DNA of 64,000 nucleotides from Zygotorulaspora mrakii. Lineage: Eukaryota > Ascomycota > Saccharomycetes > Saccharomycetales > Saccharomycetaceae. Location: the NCBI RefSeq assembly GCF_013402915.1, contig NC_050726.1:575501-639500 (forward strand), in the 5' to 3' direction. A program made the position numbers and the translations under genes. This document shows positions 10,535 to 21,069 of the stretch, piece after piece. Position 1 is the first letter of the stretch, and each line of letters opens with the position of its first letter. The notes under the pieces are model-generated. The model made no database searches. It was not told the DNA's origin and saw only the letters and a list, made by a program, of their open reading frames with translations.

Positions 10535-10690
10535 GGTCTCTGAACTGAAGGTAAACAAATCAGGTATAACACCCCATTTAAAAATGTGCTTCTTCTCTTT
10601 CTTTAATAATTAAGCTATTTCTTAAATTCGCTTTTTGTTTCGTGCATAACTTCCTTTTATGTGAAAAAAAAGTCATCTCATCTCCTCCTT

Positions 10691-10698
10691 CTCATCGC
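10691..10698 (-). promoter_or_regulatory. PAC element upstream of REX4
   Basis: CTCATCGC, the reverse complement of the PAC core GCGATGAG, lies 65 bp before the REX4 start. Further CATCTC units lie at 10674-10682. PAC is bound by Pbf1/Pbf2 (Tod6/Dot6) in ribosome-biogenesis promoters. This fits an rRNA-processing exonuclease better than the divergent AVO1. Confidence 0.65.
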
Positions 10699-10762
10699 CA
10701 TATCTTAGATACAATGAAAGCATAACTCAAGCACTGAAAGGAGTCTATAGTACCTATATATC

Positions 10763-11629
10763 ATGGTACTATCATCAAATTGGTTAGATTTACAAAAAAA
10801 ACAGCAATCAAAACGCAAAAAGAATGAACAGACCAAAGACACTCGAGCTCGAAAAATAGTGAAGCAAGCCTCCACCAAAAAGAACATGACACAAAATATC
10901 AAAGTAAGAAAAGGTAGCAAGCTCATGGATATGGTACATTTTATGACTGAGGAAATTGACTCCGCAGAGAAGAGTAAAAAGGATGGTAAAATATTTGAGT
11001 TTAAATCAAAGACTGCAAGCATAGACAGTAATGACACTGGTTTGGAGCTGAAATCCAATGCGTATTCTAAAGCTTATATAGAAAAGACGAAGAGCATCGG
11101 TAAATACGTTGCCCTAGATTGTGAGTTTGTTGGAGTTGGACCAGAAGGCAAAGAATCTGCTTTAGCAAGAGTTTCGTTGGTCAATTACCATGGCCATATC
11201 ATTCTGGATGAATTTGTTCAACCTCAAGAACGTGTAATAGACTGGAGAACGTGGGTAAGTGGTATCAAACCTGAAAACATGGTCAACGCCATAACTGCTT
11301 CAGAAGCGCAAGAAAAAGTAGCGTCTATTCTTGAGGGAAAAATCTTAGTCGGTCACTCTGTTAAACACGATTTGGAGTCTTTATTTATTTCTCATCCCAA
11401 GTCCATGATCAGAGATACTGCAAAACATGTCCCGTTCAGGCAAGAATATTCAAAAGGAAAGACACCAAGTCTAAAAAAATTAGCGAAAGAAATACTTGGG
11501 AGAGATTTTCAGGAGGGTCAGCACTCATCTGTTGAGGATGCTAGCGTTACAATGGAAATCTATAAAAGTAGGAGAAAAGAGTTTGAAAAATGGACACACC
11601 CCACCAACAACAAAAAATCCGAACTTTAA
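10763..11629 (+). CDS. REX4: Putative 3'-5' RNA exonuclease of rRNA processing
   Basis: DEDDh exonuclease implicated in pre-rRNA processing at ITS1. The 288 residues are almost the same as the 289 I recall in S. cerevisiae. The basic N-terminal 50 residues suit nucleolar location. The Exo domain shows all five catalytic residues: D119 and E121 in YVALDCEF, D203 in GHSVKHD, and H254 and D259 in QHSSVEDA. It is divergent from AVO1 and convergent with IRA, the stops being only 50 bp apart. The order AVO1-REX4-IRA equals that around IRA2 in S. cerevisiae. Confidence 0.96.
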   Translation: MVLSSNWLDLQKKQQSKRKKNEQTKDTRARKIVKQASTKKNMTQNIKVRKGSKLMDMVHFMTEEIDSAEKSKKDGKIFEFKSKTASIDSNDTGLELKSNAYSKAYIEKTKSIGKYVALDCEFVGVGPEGKESALARVSLVNYHGHIILDEFVQPQERVIDWRTWVSGIKPENMVNAITASEAQEKVASILEGKILVGHSVKHDLESLFISHPKSMIRDTAKHVPFRQEYSKGKTPSLKKLAKEILGRDFQEGQHSSVEDASVTMEIYKSRRKEFEKWTHPTNNKKSEL

Positions 11630-11679
11630 ATGACGGCATGTTTGATATATTAGACGCATATCTAAATGTTTACAAACAA

Positions 11680-14600
11680 TTATATATAACATGTCATTCT
11701 GCACAAAATCATCGTGAGTATTTTCTTTTTTTGATAAATTACTCCTTCATGATCTGCAAAGGCTGTGAGTGAATTTCCATATGTTGGATCAAAAATCCTG
11801 ATATTCATAATTGGACCCAATCCCCTTTTTTTGATATCTCTCAGACTTCTCTCATTGTATTTTATCAAGTCATTAAACTCTGAATACTTCACCAATAATT
11901 TGATGATATCGAAAGATACAGCAACACAATCTGAGTTCATGTCCATATTGGATATTCTCCTTAGTTCCTCCCGAATAACACCATATATCTTGAAGACACA
12001 AACTGAATTCTTGTTGATTAAATATCTTATCACAAGCACGTACCTCAACTTTGAAGGCTCGTCTGAGATGCTTTTATTGAATAATAGAGCACTTTGATAG
12101 AGAGTTATGCCTGAGCATTCATCATCTGAGCTTAGCCAAAGAGCTAACTTCTTGGGCAAATTGTAATTCTCGTTCAGAACAACGACATCGTCTACAAACC
12201 CAACTTCCTCCAAAACCACTGCAAACTGATCAGGGGATTGGAAAAGAAACAGTATGAACATATGACTTAAGTAATGAGTGGACTCCGGATGGAGTTGGTG
12301 TTCACGGTAAGCATTTTTGAAAAACGAGCTCAGACAATCCAGTGCCTCGGCTTTCACAAAAGGAATGGAAAGTCCTCTGCTAATAACTGCAATTAAATTA
12401 TGAGAGAAGTTTTTCTCCGTCCAAACAGCCTCACCGTATTCTGACAGGGCATCAAGTAACGATCTCGCGAATTGACGGGAATCCATGAGAATTGAAGACA
12501 TCAGACGTTGTTCCTCCTTATTCTCAAAATAAACCTTATAAAGGCGATTCAAACAATTCGTCAGGAAAAGTAATCCACCCTCAAAGACCACGGAGTTTAT
12601 TGAATCTGAAAGAGATGTACTTAACCAAAACAATTCTTTCATGAGGTCTAACGATGGGTCTAAGCCTTCGACAAGTTTTCCGTAGGTGAAAGTGTGGGCA
12701 ATAGATATAAACAACGTCTCATCATTTACCTGAGGTACAGCCGTTATTTTCATGGTTTCACCCAATAAGCTTCTGCAGAGAACCTCTGAAACTGAACTGG
12801 CACTCAAAATACCTAAAATCATCATGGCTCGGGCTGATAAGAACGAATCAGTATTAAAGACGGCATCTATTAGATATTTTTTGAATCTTGTCTTCCAGTG
12901 TGAAGATTCCGATTTTGAAGAACTGTCCATCAATAATACAATATTAGTGGTGAAATGCTCCAGCGCTGCAAATTTGCTGGAAAAGGAGGAAGAGTTAAAA
13001 CTCGGTAATATACGACCTTTATCTTGACTAAATCCAAACATAAACTTTGACATTTGTCGTGAAAAAGTTGCACAGACTTCATTTAGAACTTTTCTTTGGT
13101 CATCATTGAGTGCATCATTTATGATTAAGGAATGGCAAATATTGATCAATAATTCGTGCAGAGAGGAACGGATTTCAGTAGGCCCTACATCAATTAATAA
13201 AGAGATGATAAATAGCGTTTCAGGGAGGAACAATTGGGCTAAAAGCGTTGATTCAAAAAATAGGGGTATACTTGTCTTGACCAATATCGTTAGTTCTGAC
13301 CAGCTTTGAGTGGAGGATTCTGCCGTAAAAGATGGCAGAGAAGATTTGATCATTTTCATAAGTCTTACTACAATATTGGATGCGACATCAACCGTTGGCA
13401 ACCCATTGAACAGGCAAATGGCCTTTTCCCAATCACGATTCTCCGAATCTCTATCTAAAGCATAATTTATCACTTCCTCCACAATCAATGATGTTAAGCT
13501 ACCATCAACAGCTAGTAGAACCCACATGTGTTGCAAGTAAATTGTCGTAAAACCTGGAATTGAAATTGATAGGCTAATTAATGAGCGAATTATACGCGAC
13601 GTAATTTCAGGACCTTCTTCATCGTCCATCATGTAAACATGATGGTAAAGATTTGGTATCCAATCAGATAAGCATACTATCGTCTGTGGAATATATTCAT
13701 GTGGTATAATTTTACCTTCCAGTCCCTCTAACATATACTTCCAAATGTATACTGTTAGATCGGGAGCAGACTTGGCGATGGATCGGGATATCACAGAAAG
13801 AAATGTTGTACAATCATACGGAACAAAAACCTCTGGTGTTTGCCACAAGTTGATTCCGCATTTTAAATTGAATGTATCTTGAAGAGCAGCCATCAAATTG
13901 TAAGATATGCCTTTGATTGCCTCGTCCTCGTTCAGTAAACCAACCCAGACGATCAAAACAAGGTGACCTATAACCTGGCGTCGCTCTTTCAGTTCTGTAA
14001 GATTAGTATCATTGGAAGATTCACTTATCAATTGCACCCGCTCCGGTGCTTCGTATTCATATTCATCTTCCAGTCTATCTAAGGCGTAGTAAAACATTTT
14101 CACAATCTCCAAATATTTTGAACTGCAGAAAATTAACATCATACCACCCTGTAAATCAACCGTAAACTCGGAGGCAACCCCTGTGGTAGACGATAGGTTG
14201 ACAGATAAAACATTCGAAATCTCGTAAACATCATTCATTTTGATATCGAGAAGCTTGTCCCAGCCTTGTATCTTATATTGCCTCGATGTTTCATGAAGAA
14301 CCTGAAAATACTTATTACCAATTTTTAAAGAAACTGGGGTAAATCTTTTATACCTTTCGTCAAACAATGCAATATCATGTAAAGAAACACGCACGTCTTG
14401 TAGAACTTCCAGACTTTTGCCTGACATGCCCAGTGATTTCGAAAAGTCGGCGTCCATATAACTGTTGATGAAATGATGAGGAACCTTGTTGAACACATAA
14501 GGGTTACTGGCATCAAACAGGTCTTCCCATGCTATTATGAAGGACTCGGTTACATTGAAGTAGAAATAACCTTTACAGTTCCTAATTGCAAGTGGAGGAA

Positions 14601-17600
14601 GTAGACCAGTGAATAACGATGTGAGCTTTACAACGTCAACTTCTTTGTTATCAAACGAAGTACAGTCTAAAAGTATATAGTGCTTCACTGGCCATAGTCG
14701 AGCATATATTTGAAACGTCCTGTAGACAACAGTATCTATATCGATTCCTCCACTATTAAAATTACCAAATGTTAAAGTAAGCACTGGCAGGCCGTCGGGT
14801 GACATCGATTCGCGAACATAAGGTGAATGATTGTTTATAGCATCCACATTCCTAAAAGCATGTCGGCTCATGAATTCGTAGAGCTGTGGATATTCATCCA
14901 TGTGGTCGATAATATATGCAGGGATCTCATTTCTGAATTCCACTTTTGGTTGACCTATAACAGCCATATTTTTGTCCACCATTAAAATGATGTATTTTGC
15001 TAGCTCAAACTCATCAGAATGCTTCATGTTATTCAAAATGTTTCTTCTAATGTGTAATTCATGCTGATACAAAAACTTATGCAGAAAGTTAAATTCAAAC
15101 TGCACGGGAGTAGAGTCCCTATTTATGGGAATATCAATGCTGCGATCAGTCCTGCATATTTCCTTCAAAAATTTGAAAATTCTGTCTCGACATTCGTTCA
15201 AAAAGTCATTTTGTGACGCTAAACACGACCATTTATTTATATTATCAGTACCATTGGCTATGCTTTGAATAACCTTGGCTAAGCTGATAAATGAACGCTT
15301 GTACTTGACTTGTGAAACATTTATTATATTTTCAGATTCAGGACTTACTAATGCGGGACAAAAAAATCTCAGAAACACGAAAGATCCGACAGCGACATAG
15401 GCGTAATCAGGGACTTTCTCCTTTACTGACTTGTAAATAACCTGACAGATGAAAAAGAGTTCAACTGGGAAGTAACGAACAGAATCTGTAATGGAATCGA
15501 CTAGTTTGGTCATGTATTTGACAAAACAGTCAATTCCCATATTAGAATCTATATCAAAAGAGTCATCGTTCTCAACCAATTCTAATAATACTGGAGTTAA
15601 AGTTTGCTCTAAATATTTGGCTCCTTTTAATCTTGAAAACAATGACAATGCCCTGGTAGCACCGCTATTTCTTCTCAAAATATCCATGTGCCGTTGCGCC
15701 TTCTTGATTTCATCAACTATAAGCGCTGAAACGATTACATGAGCAGCATTGCGACTATCGAACGCAGTCACAAATCCTGAAGCTAGGGAATCAACAGCAT
15801 TAGCAGGGCAAGCTGTTATAGCTTTAAGCGCAAACTGAGGGTACTCCATAAGGTTCAAAAGTAAATCGTTGCATCCCGCTATTACCGATTGCTCTGGATT
15901 ATTCTTATGGGTTGGATAATTATTCACAATATCAACAAAAACCTTCAGAAAAGCCAGCCTTATGTTGTTATTTTTCGAGCATCCCATAGGCAAGTAACTT
16001 TTCAGACCCGCATCGACGTTAGCATTTGATAGATTGGTCAAAGCTATAATAACGTTATCATTTAAAATAGTGATTTTATGTTTGAGAGAAGCGGGAAATT
16101 TGTCCAGGTCCATACTTTTTTCTAGTCCCTTCAACAATATGTTGAAAAAATTTCCAAATACAACAGACTTCGATCGTTTCAATTCTTCTTCAGATACCGA
16201 TGCGGGAACTTCAAGAGGAAGATTCTTTGTTAAATATGAAAGAGCTTTAGAGGACTCAATCAACGTGTCGATGAATAGGATATCCATATCACGTCGCTTT
16301 AAATCCATTTCTCTGTGTGATTTACGGAGGTTTTCAAAATCATAGTCTTTGACAATTGTAAGATGAAACCAGCCAGTAACCAAATCCAACCATTTATTCT
16401 TCAGTAGAAAATGCCCTGCAAATCCCAAGCTAACTTCCGCTGACTCCATAGAACCAAACATTTTTGACATATGAATAATCGTCTTGTAAAATTTGGTTGA
16501 GCTATGACGAATTTTGGAGACTGTTTCAATTAATTGATCGATGAAATCCAAAATATCCAAGGAGAATAAAAGTAGAATTCGTTCGTCATCATCTCGTTTC
16601 AAAATTGTTCGCACAATCGTTATTATTTGTTCTAGTAAAACAAAATAGAGGGAGTTTTTCGGCTCTGTGAGATCAACAGCTTCCAACTCGTCTAAACGTG
16701 ATTTCAAATTGGCAAACAATAATTTGAAAGCTAAAGGATGAAGCTCTGTGCTCAGGATATCCTTCGAATTTTCTCTGGTGAGAAGGTCCGCATTATTGAG
16801 CCATTGACATTGCTTGTTTATGAAGTAGTTCATTTCATTAGCTACGTGCATTTTCAGATCATGAAACTGTATATTGGAACTCCCGTCATCAATAGAAAGT
16901 AACACGCCACACATTGACGCAATTATTCCTGCAAAACTTCTGAAATTTGCTAATTCTTCCTGTGAAAATTCCTTATTTCGGGAAAGTTCTAGCCATTTTC
17001 TATATATGACATTCATTGCATCAAAAAGAACGGGGTCAGGACGTTTAATATACTTCAATAGATTTAACCGTAAGCGTCTTTGAAAAGCAACAGATCCTGA
17101 AGCAACGTAATTATCTTGAGACATTGCATCTGCAAATGCAAGCATATCTGCGAAAGCAATAGGTAAATTGCCTATCGACTTTTCATAAAATCTAATAGCC
17201 TGACTATACTCGAAGTATGCAGTTTTTATAAGTTTTTGAACACTTCCCTTATCTAAATACAACGAGACAAATAATGCCCTTCCTAAGGTTCCGGATATCA
17301 ATGGAAAAGTAGTTCTTTCAGCCTCCAATAAGTCTCCCTTTACATCTGATTTGTCTAAAATTTTTGCTAGGTTGGATCTTACCTGGAGAAATTTCACTAC
17401 TATATCTAATACAACTTCTCTTTTTGAGCTTTTCAGTTTCAAATCGAATAATGCCGTTGAGAAAAGTGTAATTGTATAGCTGCTGAGTAAATAAAAACCG
17501 CAAACATTGTCAGACCCACTGTCGTCATCAAACTCTGGCATATAGTTTATCAGCATATCCATGAAGGATTGAGCTGTTGTCTGTAGACTCCTATCATTAT

Positions 17601-20600
17601 CTATTATGGCAACAAATATGGGTTTGATAATATTTTTAAAATCTGTTGATGCCCATGCTTCATCTACTTTGCTGACATGAGGAAGAATGAAAAAACTTGC
17701 CAGTCTTTTGAAGATACTAAAAATGTTAACCATAATTCTTCTGGCATCATCCTGCTCATCAGATGTTGTTGTAAGTACACTTTTGGCAAGCGATGCAAGA
17801 TTGACAGATCTCGATATTTTTGGATGACTTTCATCAGAAGCCCTTCTCGACCGACTTTGACTCAATGGAGACTTGGCATTCCGCATAGATCCCGAACCTA
17901 TAATATTCTCGACTTGAGGACGTTGCGAAACTTGAGATTTTTCTACATCCGAAGCACCTGGTGATGAAAGTAGTGATGCTCTTTTGATAAAACTAGAGGC
18001 CATTGAAACCCTTCTAGCTCTTGGTGCAATTAAATTTCCTAATTGTTGGTCTTGTGGGCTGACTGTACTATTGATTGAGCTTGCCTCTGATGAACTTGAG
18101 CTACTAGATATAACTGGTAATATGTTTTGAGTTCCAATATTATCTGTTCCACTAGTACTTGATGATGATTGCGTTGCAACCATCTGTGATGGTATACCAA
18201 AACTAACTGGAGAAGGTATTGAAAACGCACCATCTTTGAATATACTCTTCTCCCCAATTTCTTTCAGTATGGAGCCATCCAAAATGGCGGTAATAACATC
18301 AGTAATCTCTTCTTCAAAATAGGGGCAAGCCTTCAATAAAGTATCAGGGATAGAACAAAATAAACTCTTAAAAAAATCTGAAGTCCTTTGGGCTGTGATT
18401 TTGAGGAATTCCATTGTTAACGGTAATTGAAAAAAAACTCTAAAACCTTCAGTGTAGAGAGTGATCTTTCTTAAATTTGAAAGTCTCATAATTTCATCGG
18501 ACTGCAAATGATTTAAAAATCGTACCTGATCAATTTGAATGCCTGCAGCGAAAAATTCTGTTTGAATTCTTCCATAAACAGACGGATTACGCAATAAACT
18601 CTTACGCAGTGAAACATTCAATGTTGCTTCTGGAAAACTATTCCTGCCCAAATTTAAATTTGCAGATAAGGTTGGAAATAATCTGTTTGTGAATATGACA
18701 CAGTGTAAATCAGAATCAATCAGAGAAATGGGCGCCGTTAAAGTCACCAATGATGTTAAAGCCCTTGTAGTGTCTAAAAATGCAACGTCTGAAACTAAAA
18801 GTGAACCGTTTAAATTTCTCAATAACATTGTTAAAAATTTGATGCACTTTTTTTTTGATGATGGTAGTATTGTTAATTTTCTCAAACCGTGTGCTAAATA
18901 TTTTATCCCACCTTGATTTTTTTCCTTTTCGTCCATTTCTGACATATCAATAGTTTCCTCAACTTTATTAACATCCGGTATATTTTTGAATGAAGTCGAA
19001 TTCAATTCTGCGTAAACATCAACATCCAATAATGAAAGTGTCGTAAGAAATCTCAAAACTGCTGTGTGAGAAATCGATTCATTTTCGTCTAGAGTAGTAT
19101 AAAGATCCAAAACGTTATCAAAATGAGGTACTTCGGGTTGTGACTGTAAATTCAACTCCGTATCGAGGTTTTTTTTTGTTGAATTACTAGATGCATCATC
19201 AAAACTTAAGGAATACAATCCCGTCGATTCAGCAGTTGCCTCGGGGTAAACATTTTGACTTTTATCACTACCAGGAGAAGAAATCAAATTTGTCGGTGAT
19301 GATGATGATGGTGGAATATTAGATGATAAAGGTGGCGAAAATGGACCTGAGAATGGAAATGCATTTGATGGAGTACCCTGTAGTAAAGACGCCTGGAGTA
19401 GTTGTGACTGTTGAGATGTTGACGATGCTGTTTGTGGTGTCGGGGTCCCATGATTTGACACGGTAGTAAGTAAGGTGGAAACATTGAACGTTGAATAAAT
19501 GTCATCAAATAGTGATATTGAAAGTTGTGAAACCAATCTAACATAGTCTGAATCGGATTCCAAATTTATAACTGCATCTGATGGTTGCCAAGAACTTGCT
19601 GTTGTTGCTGTTGTTGCTGTTGTTGTTATGGCCGTTTTCGGCGCTATTGTCGTTGTTTGAGCAGTGCTCCTGCGTTCATTACCCATGAAGGCAGACTGAG
19701 ATTGACTTTTATCATTATTACGCAAACCAGTGATGGTCTTGCTATCGTTAACATTATTATTATGATTATTATTATGGTTACGGTTATGGTTGTGATTATG
19801 ATTATGACTATGATTATGATTATGATTACGATCCTGATTGTGATTGCTATTATTATTACCGCTAATTGACGTTTGGGTATGATAAAGTGATGACGCCATT
19901 GCGTTTGCATTAATACCTGATGAATCTAGAATTTGATTTGCCACTGGTGATTGTACCGGTATTGAAGAAGATGAATTTGTTGAATTTAGATTCCCAATAG
20001 AAGAATGAGTGTTGTTTGTTGATCCAGTAGAAACTCTTCTCATGGAATAAATTAAAGAACAATAGTCCCTTGGTCTTGATAACATCCAAAAGATTAAAGC
20101 CTTTGAAGCACATAGGAGTAAATAGCAATGGTATATTGTCTTCTTGATTGAGTTCGATAAACCTTTTACCATTTCTAAAAATTTCAAAAGACTTTTAGAA
20201 GTAACATAGTAGCAACCGAATAATTCAACATGCTGAATAATTTTTGATTCGATACTTTGATGATTCTCAAGTAACGGTTTTAAAACTGTCATTCGGATAT
20301 ATCTTGAAAATTCTACTGGATTTGATGCCGCAATAAATCTGAACAGATAATCTAAAGTGCGATCAACCTTAACAGTATATTCTGGGTAATCGTTTTGTTT
20401 CAAAAAATATTGATAATTTGGTAAAATGTTAGAAGTCACAACTGAAGAATTACCATACAGATGATACGACATTCCCAAAAGCACATTCAAAGTGTTTGTA
20501 TTGAATTTTAATCTCGAACAAATATCGAGTAACTTAGCAGCAATCTCCGAATCCAAAGGTGGTGGCGCAGTTGCATGAAACCCTGATCTGTGAGTCGAAT

Positions 20601-21069
20601 AACCAACAACAGATCCAGTGAATGATCTGTTTTGCTTTTCGTGCGTGTCATTTTGCTCACCGAGCTCTGCCGCTTTCCTCCTTGAGTCTAAATTGTCCCA
20701 GTAGTAATCCAAGTTGTCGCTCAATAACCTGAGAAGGACCAGGACCGACTGGATGGCTTCCGTCGACAGCTTATTAGAAATGATCGTCTCGCCTTGCAAA
20801 ATGATCTCAATGGTATCCAAATTTGTCTCCACCACCCTGTTGAGGTTCTGATTCACCGAGATATCCAGCACAACCGATCTGCATCTAACAAATGCTTCAT
20901 CGCATTCCACCTGTGAATACGTTTGTAAGCCTGACTCGATCGGCAATATCGGCAGGATTCTATCCACATATAAATGCTTCAACAGCGCTTTTATCATATT
21001 GACTTTGTCGTTCGACCCTGATGCCGCCTCTGAGTTCGCCTTGGAACTCGTGCTAGCGCTTGTACTCAT
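11680..21069 (-). CDS. IRA2: Ras GTPase-activating protein, neurofibromin type
   Basis: Giant negative regulator of Ras/cAMP signalling that stimulates GTP hydrolysis by Ras1/Ras2. The 3129 residues compare with about 3079-3092 for S. cerevisiae Ira2/Ira1. The RasGAP domain spans roughly 1690-2010. It has an arginine finger in ILRRNSGAT (R1799 or R1800; R1799 by alignment to the neurofibromin finger) and the FLRFFCPALVSPE block near 1910. A Sec14/CRAL-TRIO plus PH-like module follows at about 2060-2350. The N-terminal part carries Asn/His and Ser/Thr low-complexity inserts. One neighbour (REX4) is that of IRA2 and the other (BMT2) that of IRA1, so this is the unduplicated orthologue of both, and the symbol is a convenience. 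Confidence 0.96.
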   Translation of the reverse strand: MSTSASTSSKANSEAASGSNDKVNMIKALLKHLYVDRILPILPIESGLQTYSQVECDEAFVRCRSVVLDISVNQNLNRVVETNLDTIEIILQGETIISNKLSTEAIQSVLVLLRLLSDNLDYYWDNLDSRRKAAELGEQNDTHEKQNRSFTGSVVGYSTHRSGFHATAPPPLDSEIAAKLLDICSRLKFNTNTLNVLLGMSYHLYGNSSVVTSNILPNYQYFLKQNDYPEYTVKVDRTLDYLFRFIAASNPVEFSRYIRMTVLKPLLENHQSIESKIIQHVELFGCYYVTSKSLLKFLEMVKGLSNSIKKTIYHCYLLLCASKALIFWMLSRPRDYCSLIYSMRRVSTGSTNNTHSSIGNLNSTNSSSSIPVQSPVANQILDSSGINANAMASSLYHTQTSISGNNNSNHNQDRNHNHNHSHNHNHNHNRNHNNNHNNNVNDSKTITGLRNNDKSQSQSAFMGNERRSTAQTTTIAPKTAITTTATTATTASSWQPSDAVINLESDSDYVRLVSQLSISLFDDIYSTFNVSTLLTTVSNHGTPTPQTASSTSQQSQLLQASLLQGTPSNAFPFSGPFSPPLSSNIPPSSSSPTNLISSPGSDKSQNVYPEATAESTGLYSLSFDDASSNSTKKNLDTELNLQSQPEVPHFDNVLDLYTTLDENESISHTAVLRFLTTLSLLDVDVYAELNSTSFKNIPDVNKVEETIDMSEMDEKEKNQGGIKYLAHGLRKLTILPSSKKKCIKFLTMLLRNLNGSLLVSDVAFLDTTRALTSLVTLTAPISLIDSDLHCVIFTNRLFPTLSANLNLGRNSFPEATLNVSLRKSLLRNPSVYGRIQTEFFAAGIQIDQVRFLNHLQSDEIMRLSNLRKITLYTEGFRVFFQLPLTMEFLKITAQRTSDFFKSLFCSIPDTLLKACPYFEEEITDVITAILDGSILKEIGEKSIFKDGAFSIPSPVSFGIPSQMVATQSSSSTSGTDNIGTQNILPVISSSSSSSEASSINSTVSPQDQQLGNLIAPRARRVSMASSFIKRASLLSSPGASDVEKSQVSQRPQVENIIGSGSMRNAKSPLSQSRSRRASDESHPKISRSVNLASLAKSVLTTTSDEQDDARRIMVNIFSIFKRLASFFILPHVSKVDEAWASTDFKNIIKPIFVAIIDNDRSLQTTAQSFMDMLINYMPEFDDDSGSDNVCGFYLLSSYTITLFSTALFDLKLKSSKREVVLDIVVKFLQVRSNLAKILDKSDVKGDLLEAERTTFPLISGTLGRALFVSLYLDKGSVQKLIKTAYFEYSQAIRFYEKSIGNLPIAFADMLAFADAMSQDNYVASGSVAFQRRLRLNLLKYIKRPDPVLFDAMNVIYRKWLELSRNKEFSQEELANFRSFAGIIASMCGVLLSIDDGSSNIQFHDLKMHVANEMNYFINKQCQWLNNADLLTRENSKDILSTELHPLAFKLLFANLKSRLDELEAVDLTEPKNSLYFVLLEQIITIVRTILKRDDDERILLLFSLDILDFIDQLIETVSKIRHSSTKFYKTIIHMSKMFGSMESAEVSLGFAGHFLLKNKWLDLVTGWFHLTIVKDYDFENLRKSHREMDLKRRDMDILFIDTLIESSKALSYLTKNLPLEVPASVSEEELKRSKSVVFGNFFNILLKGLEKSMDLDKFPASLKHKITILNDNVIIALTNLSNANVDAGLKSYLPMGCSKNNNIRLAFLKVFVDIVNNYPTHKNNPEQSVIAGCNDLLLNLMEYPQFALKAITACPANAVDSLASGFVTAFDSRNAAHVIVSALIVDEIKKAQRHMDILRRNSGATRALSLFSRLKGAKYLEQTLTPVLLELVENDDSFDIDSNMGIDCFVKYMTKLVDSITDSVRYFPVELFFICQVIYKSVKEKVPDYAYVAVGSFVFLRFFCPALVSPESENIINVSQVKYKRSFISLAKVIQSIANGTDNINKWSCLASQNDFLNECRDRIFKFLKEICRTDRSIDIPINRDSTPVQFEFNFLHKFLYQHELHIRRNILNNMKHSDEFELAKYIILMVDKNMAVIGQPKVEFRNEIPAYIIDHMDEYPQLYEFMSRHAFRNVDAINNHSPYVRESMSPDGLPVLTLTFGNFNSGGIDIDTVVYRTFQIYARLWPVKHYILLDCTSFDNKEVDVVKLTSLFTGLLPPLAIRNCKGYFYFNVTESFIIAWEDLFDASNPYVFNKVPHHFINSYMDADFSKSLGMSGKSLEVLQDVRVSLHDIALFDERYKRFTPVSLKIGNKYFQVLHETSRQYKIQGWDKLLDIKMNDVYEISNVLSVNLSSTTGVASEFTVDLQGGMMLIFCSSKYLEIVKMFYYALDRLEDEYEYEAPERVQLISESSNDTNLTELKERRQVIGHLVLIVWVGLLNEDEAIKGISYNLMAALQDTFNLKCGINLWQTPEVFVPYDCTTFLSVISRSIAKSAPDLTVYIWKYMLEGLEGKIIPHEYIPQTIVCLSDWIPNLYHHVYMMDDEEGPEITSRIIRSLISLSISIPGFTTIYLQHMWVLLAVDGSLTSLIVEEVINYALDRDSENRDWEKAICLFNGLPTVDVASNIVVRLMKMIKSSLPSFTAESSTQSWSELTILVKTSIPLFFESTLLAQLFLPETLFIISLLIDVGPTEIRSSLHELLINICHSLIINDALNDDQRKVLNEVCATFSRQMSKFMFGFSQDKGRILPSFNSSSFSSKFAALEHFTTNIVLLMDSSSKSESSHWKTRFKKYLIDAVFNTDSFLSARAMMILGILSASSVSEVLCRSLLGETMKITAVPQVNDETLFISIAHTFTYGKLVEGLDPSLDLMKELFWLSTSLSDSINSVVFEGGLLFLTNCLNRLYKVYFENKEEQRLMSSILMDSRQFARSLLDALSEYGEAVWTEKNFSHNLIAVISRGLSIPFVKAEALDCLSSFFKNAYREHQLHPESTHYLSHMFILFLFQSPDQFAVVLEEVGFVDDVVVLNENYNLPKKLALWLSSDDECSGITLYQSALLFNKSISDEPSKLRYVLVIRYLINKNSVCVFKIYGVIREELRRISNMDMNSDCVAVSFDIIKLLVKYSEFNDLIKYNERSLRDIKKRGLGPIMNIRIFDPTYGNSLTAFADHEGVIYQKKKILTMILCRMTCYI
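19585..19865 (-). repeat. Low-complexity coding repeats in IRA
   Basis: Between 19735 and 19860 the + strand is a run of ATTATT/GATTATG/GGTTATG units that encode an Asn-His tract on the coding strand (roughly residues 405-445). At 19590-19640 TTGCTG-type units encode a Thr-Ala repeat. Both stay in frame and fall outside the GAP domain. Confidence 0.8.
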
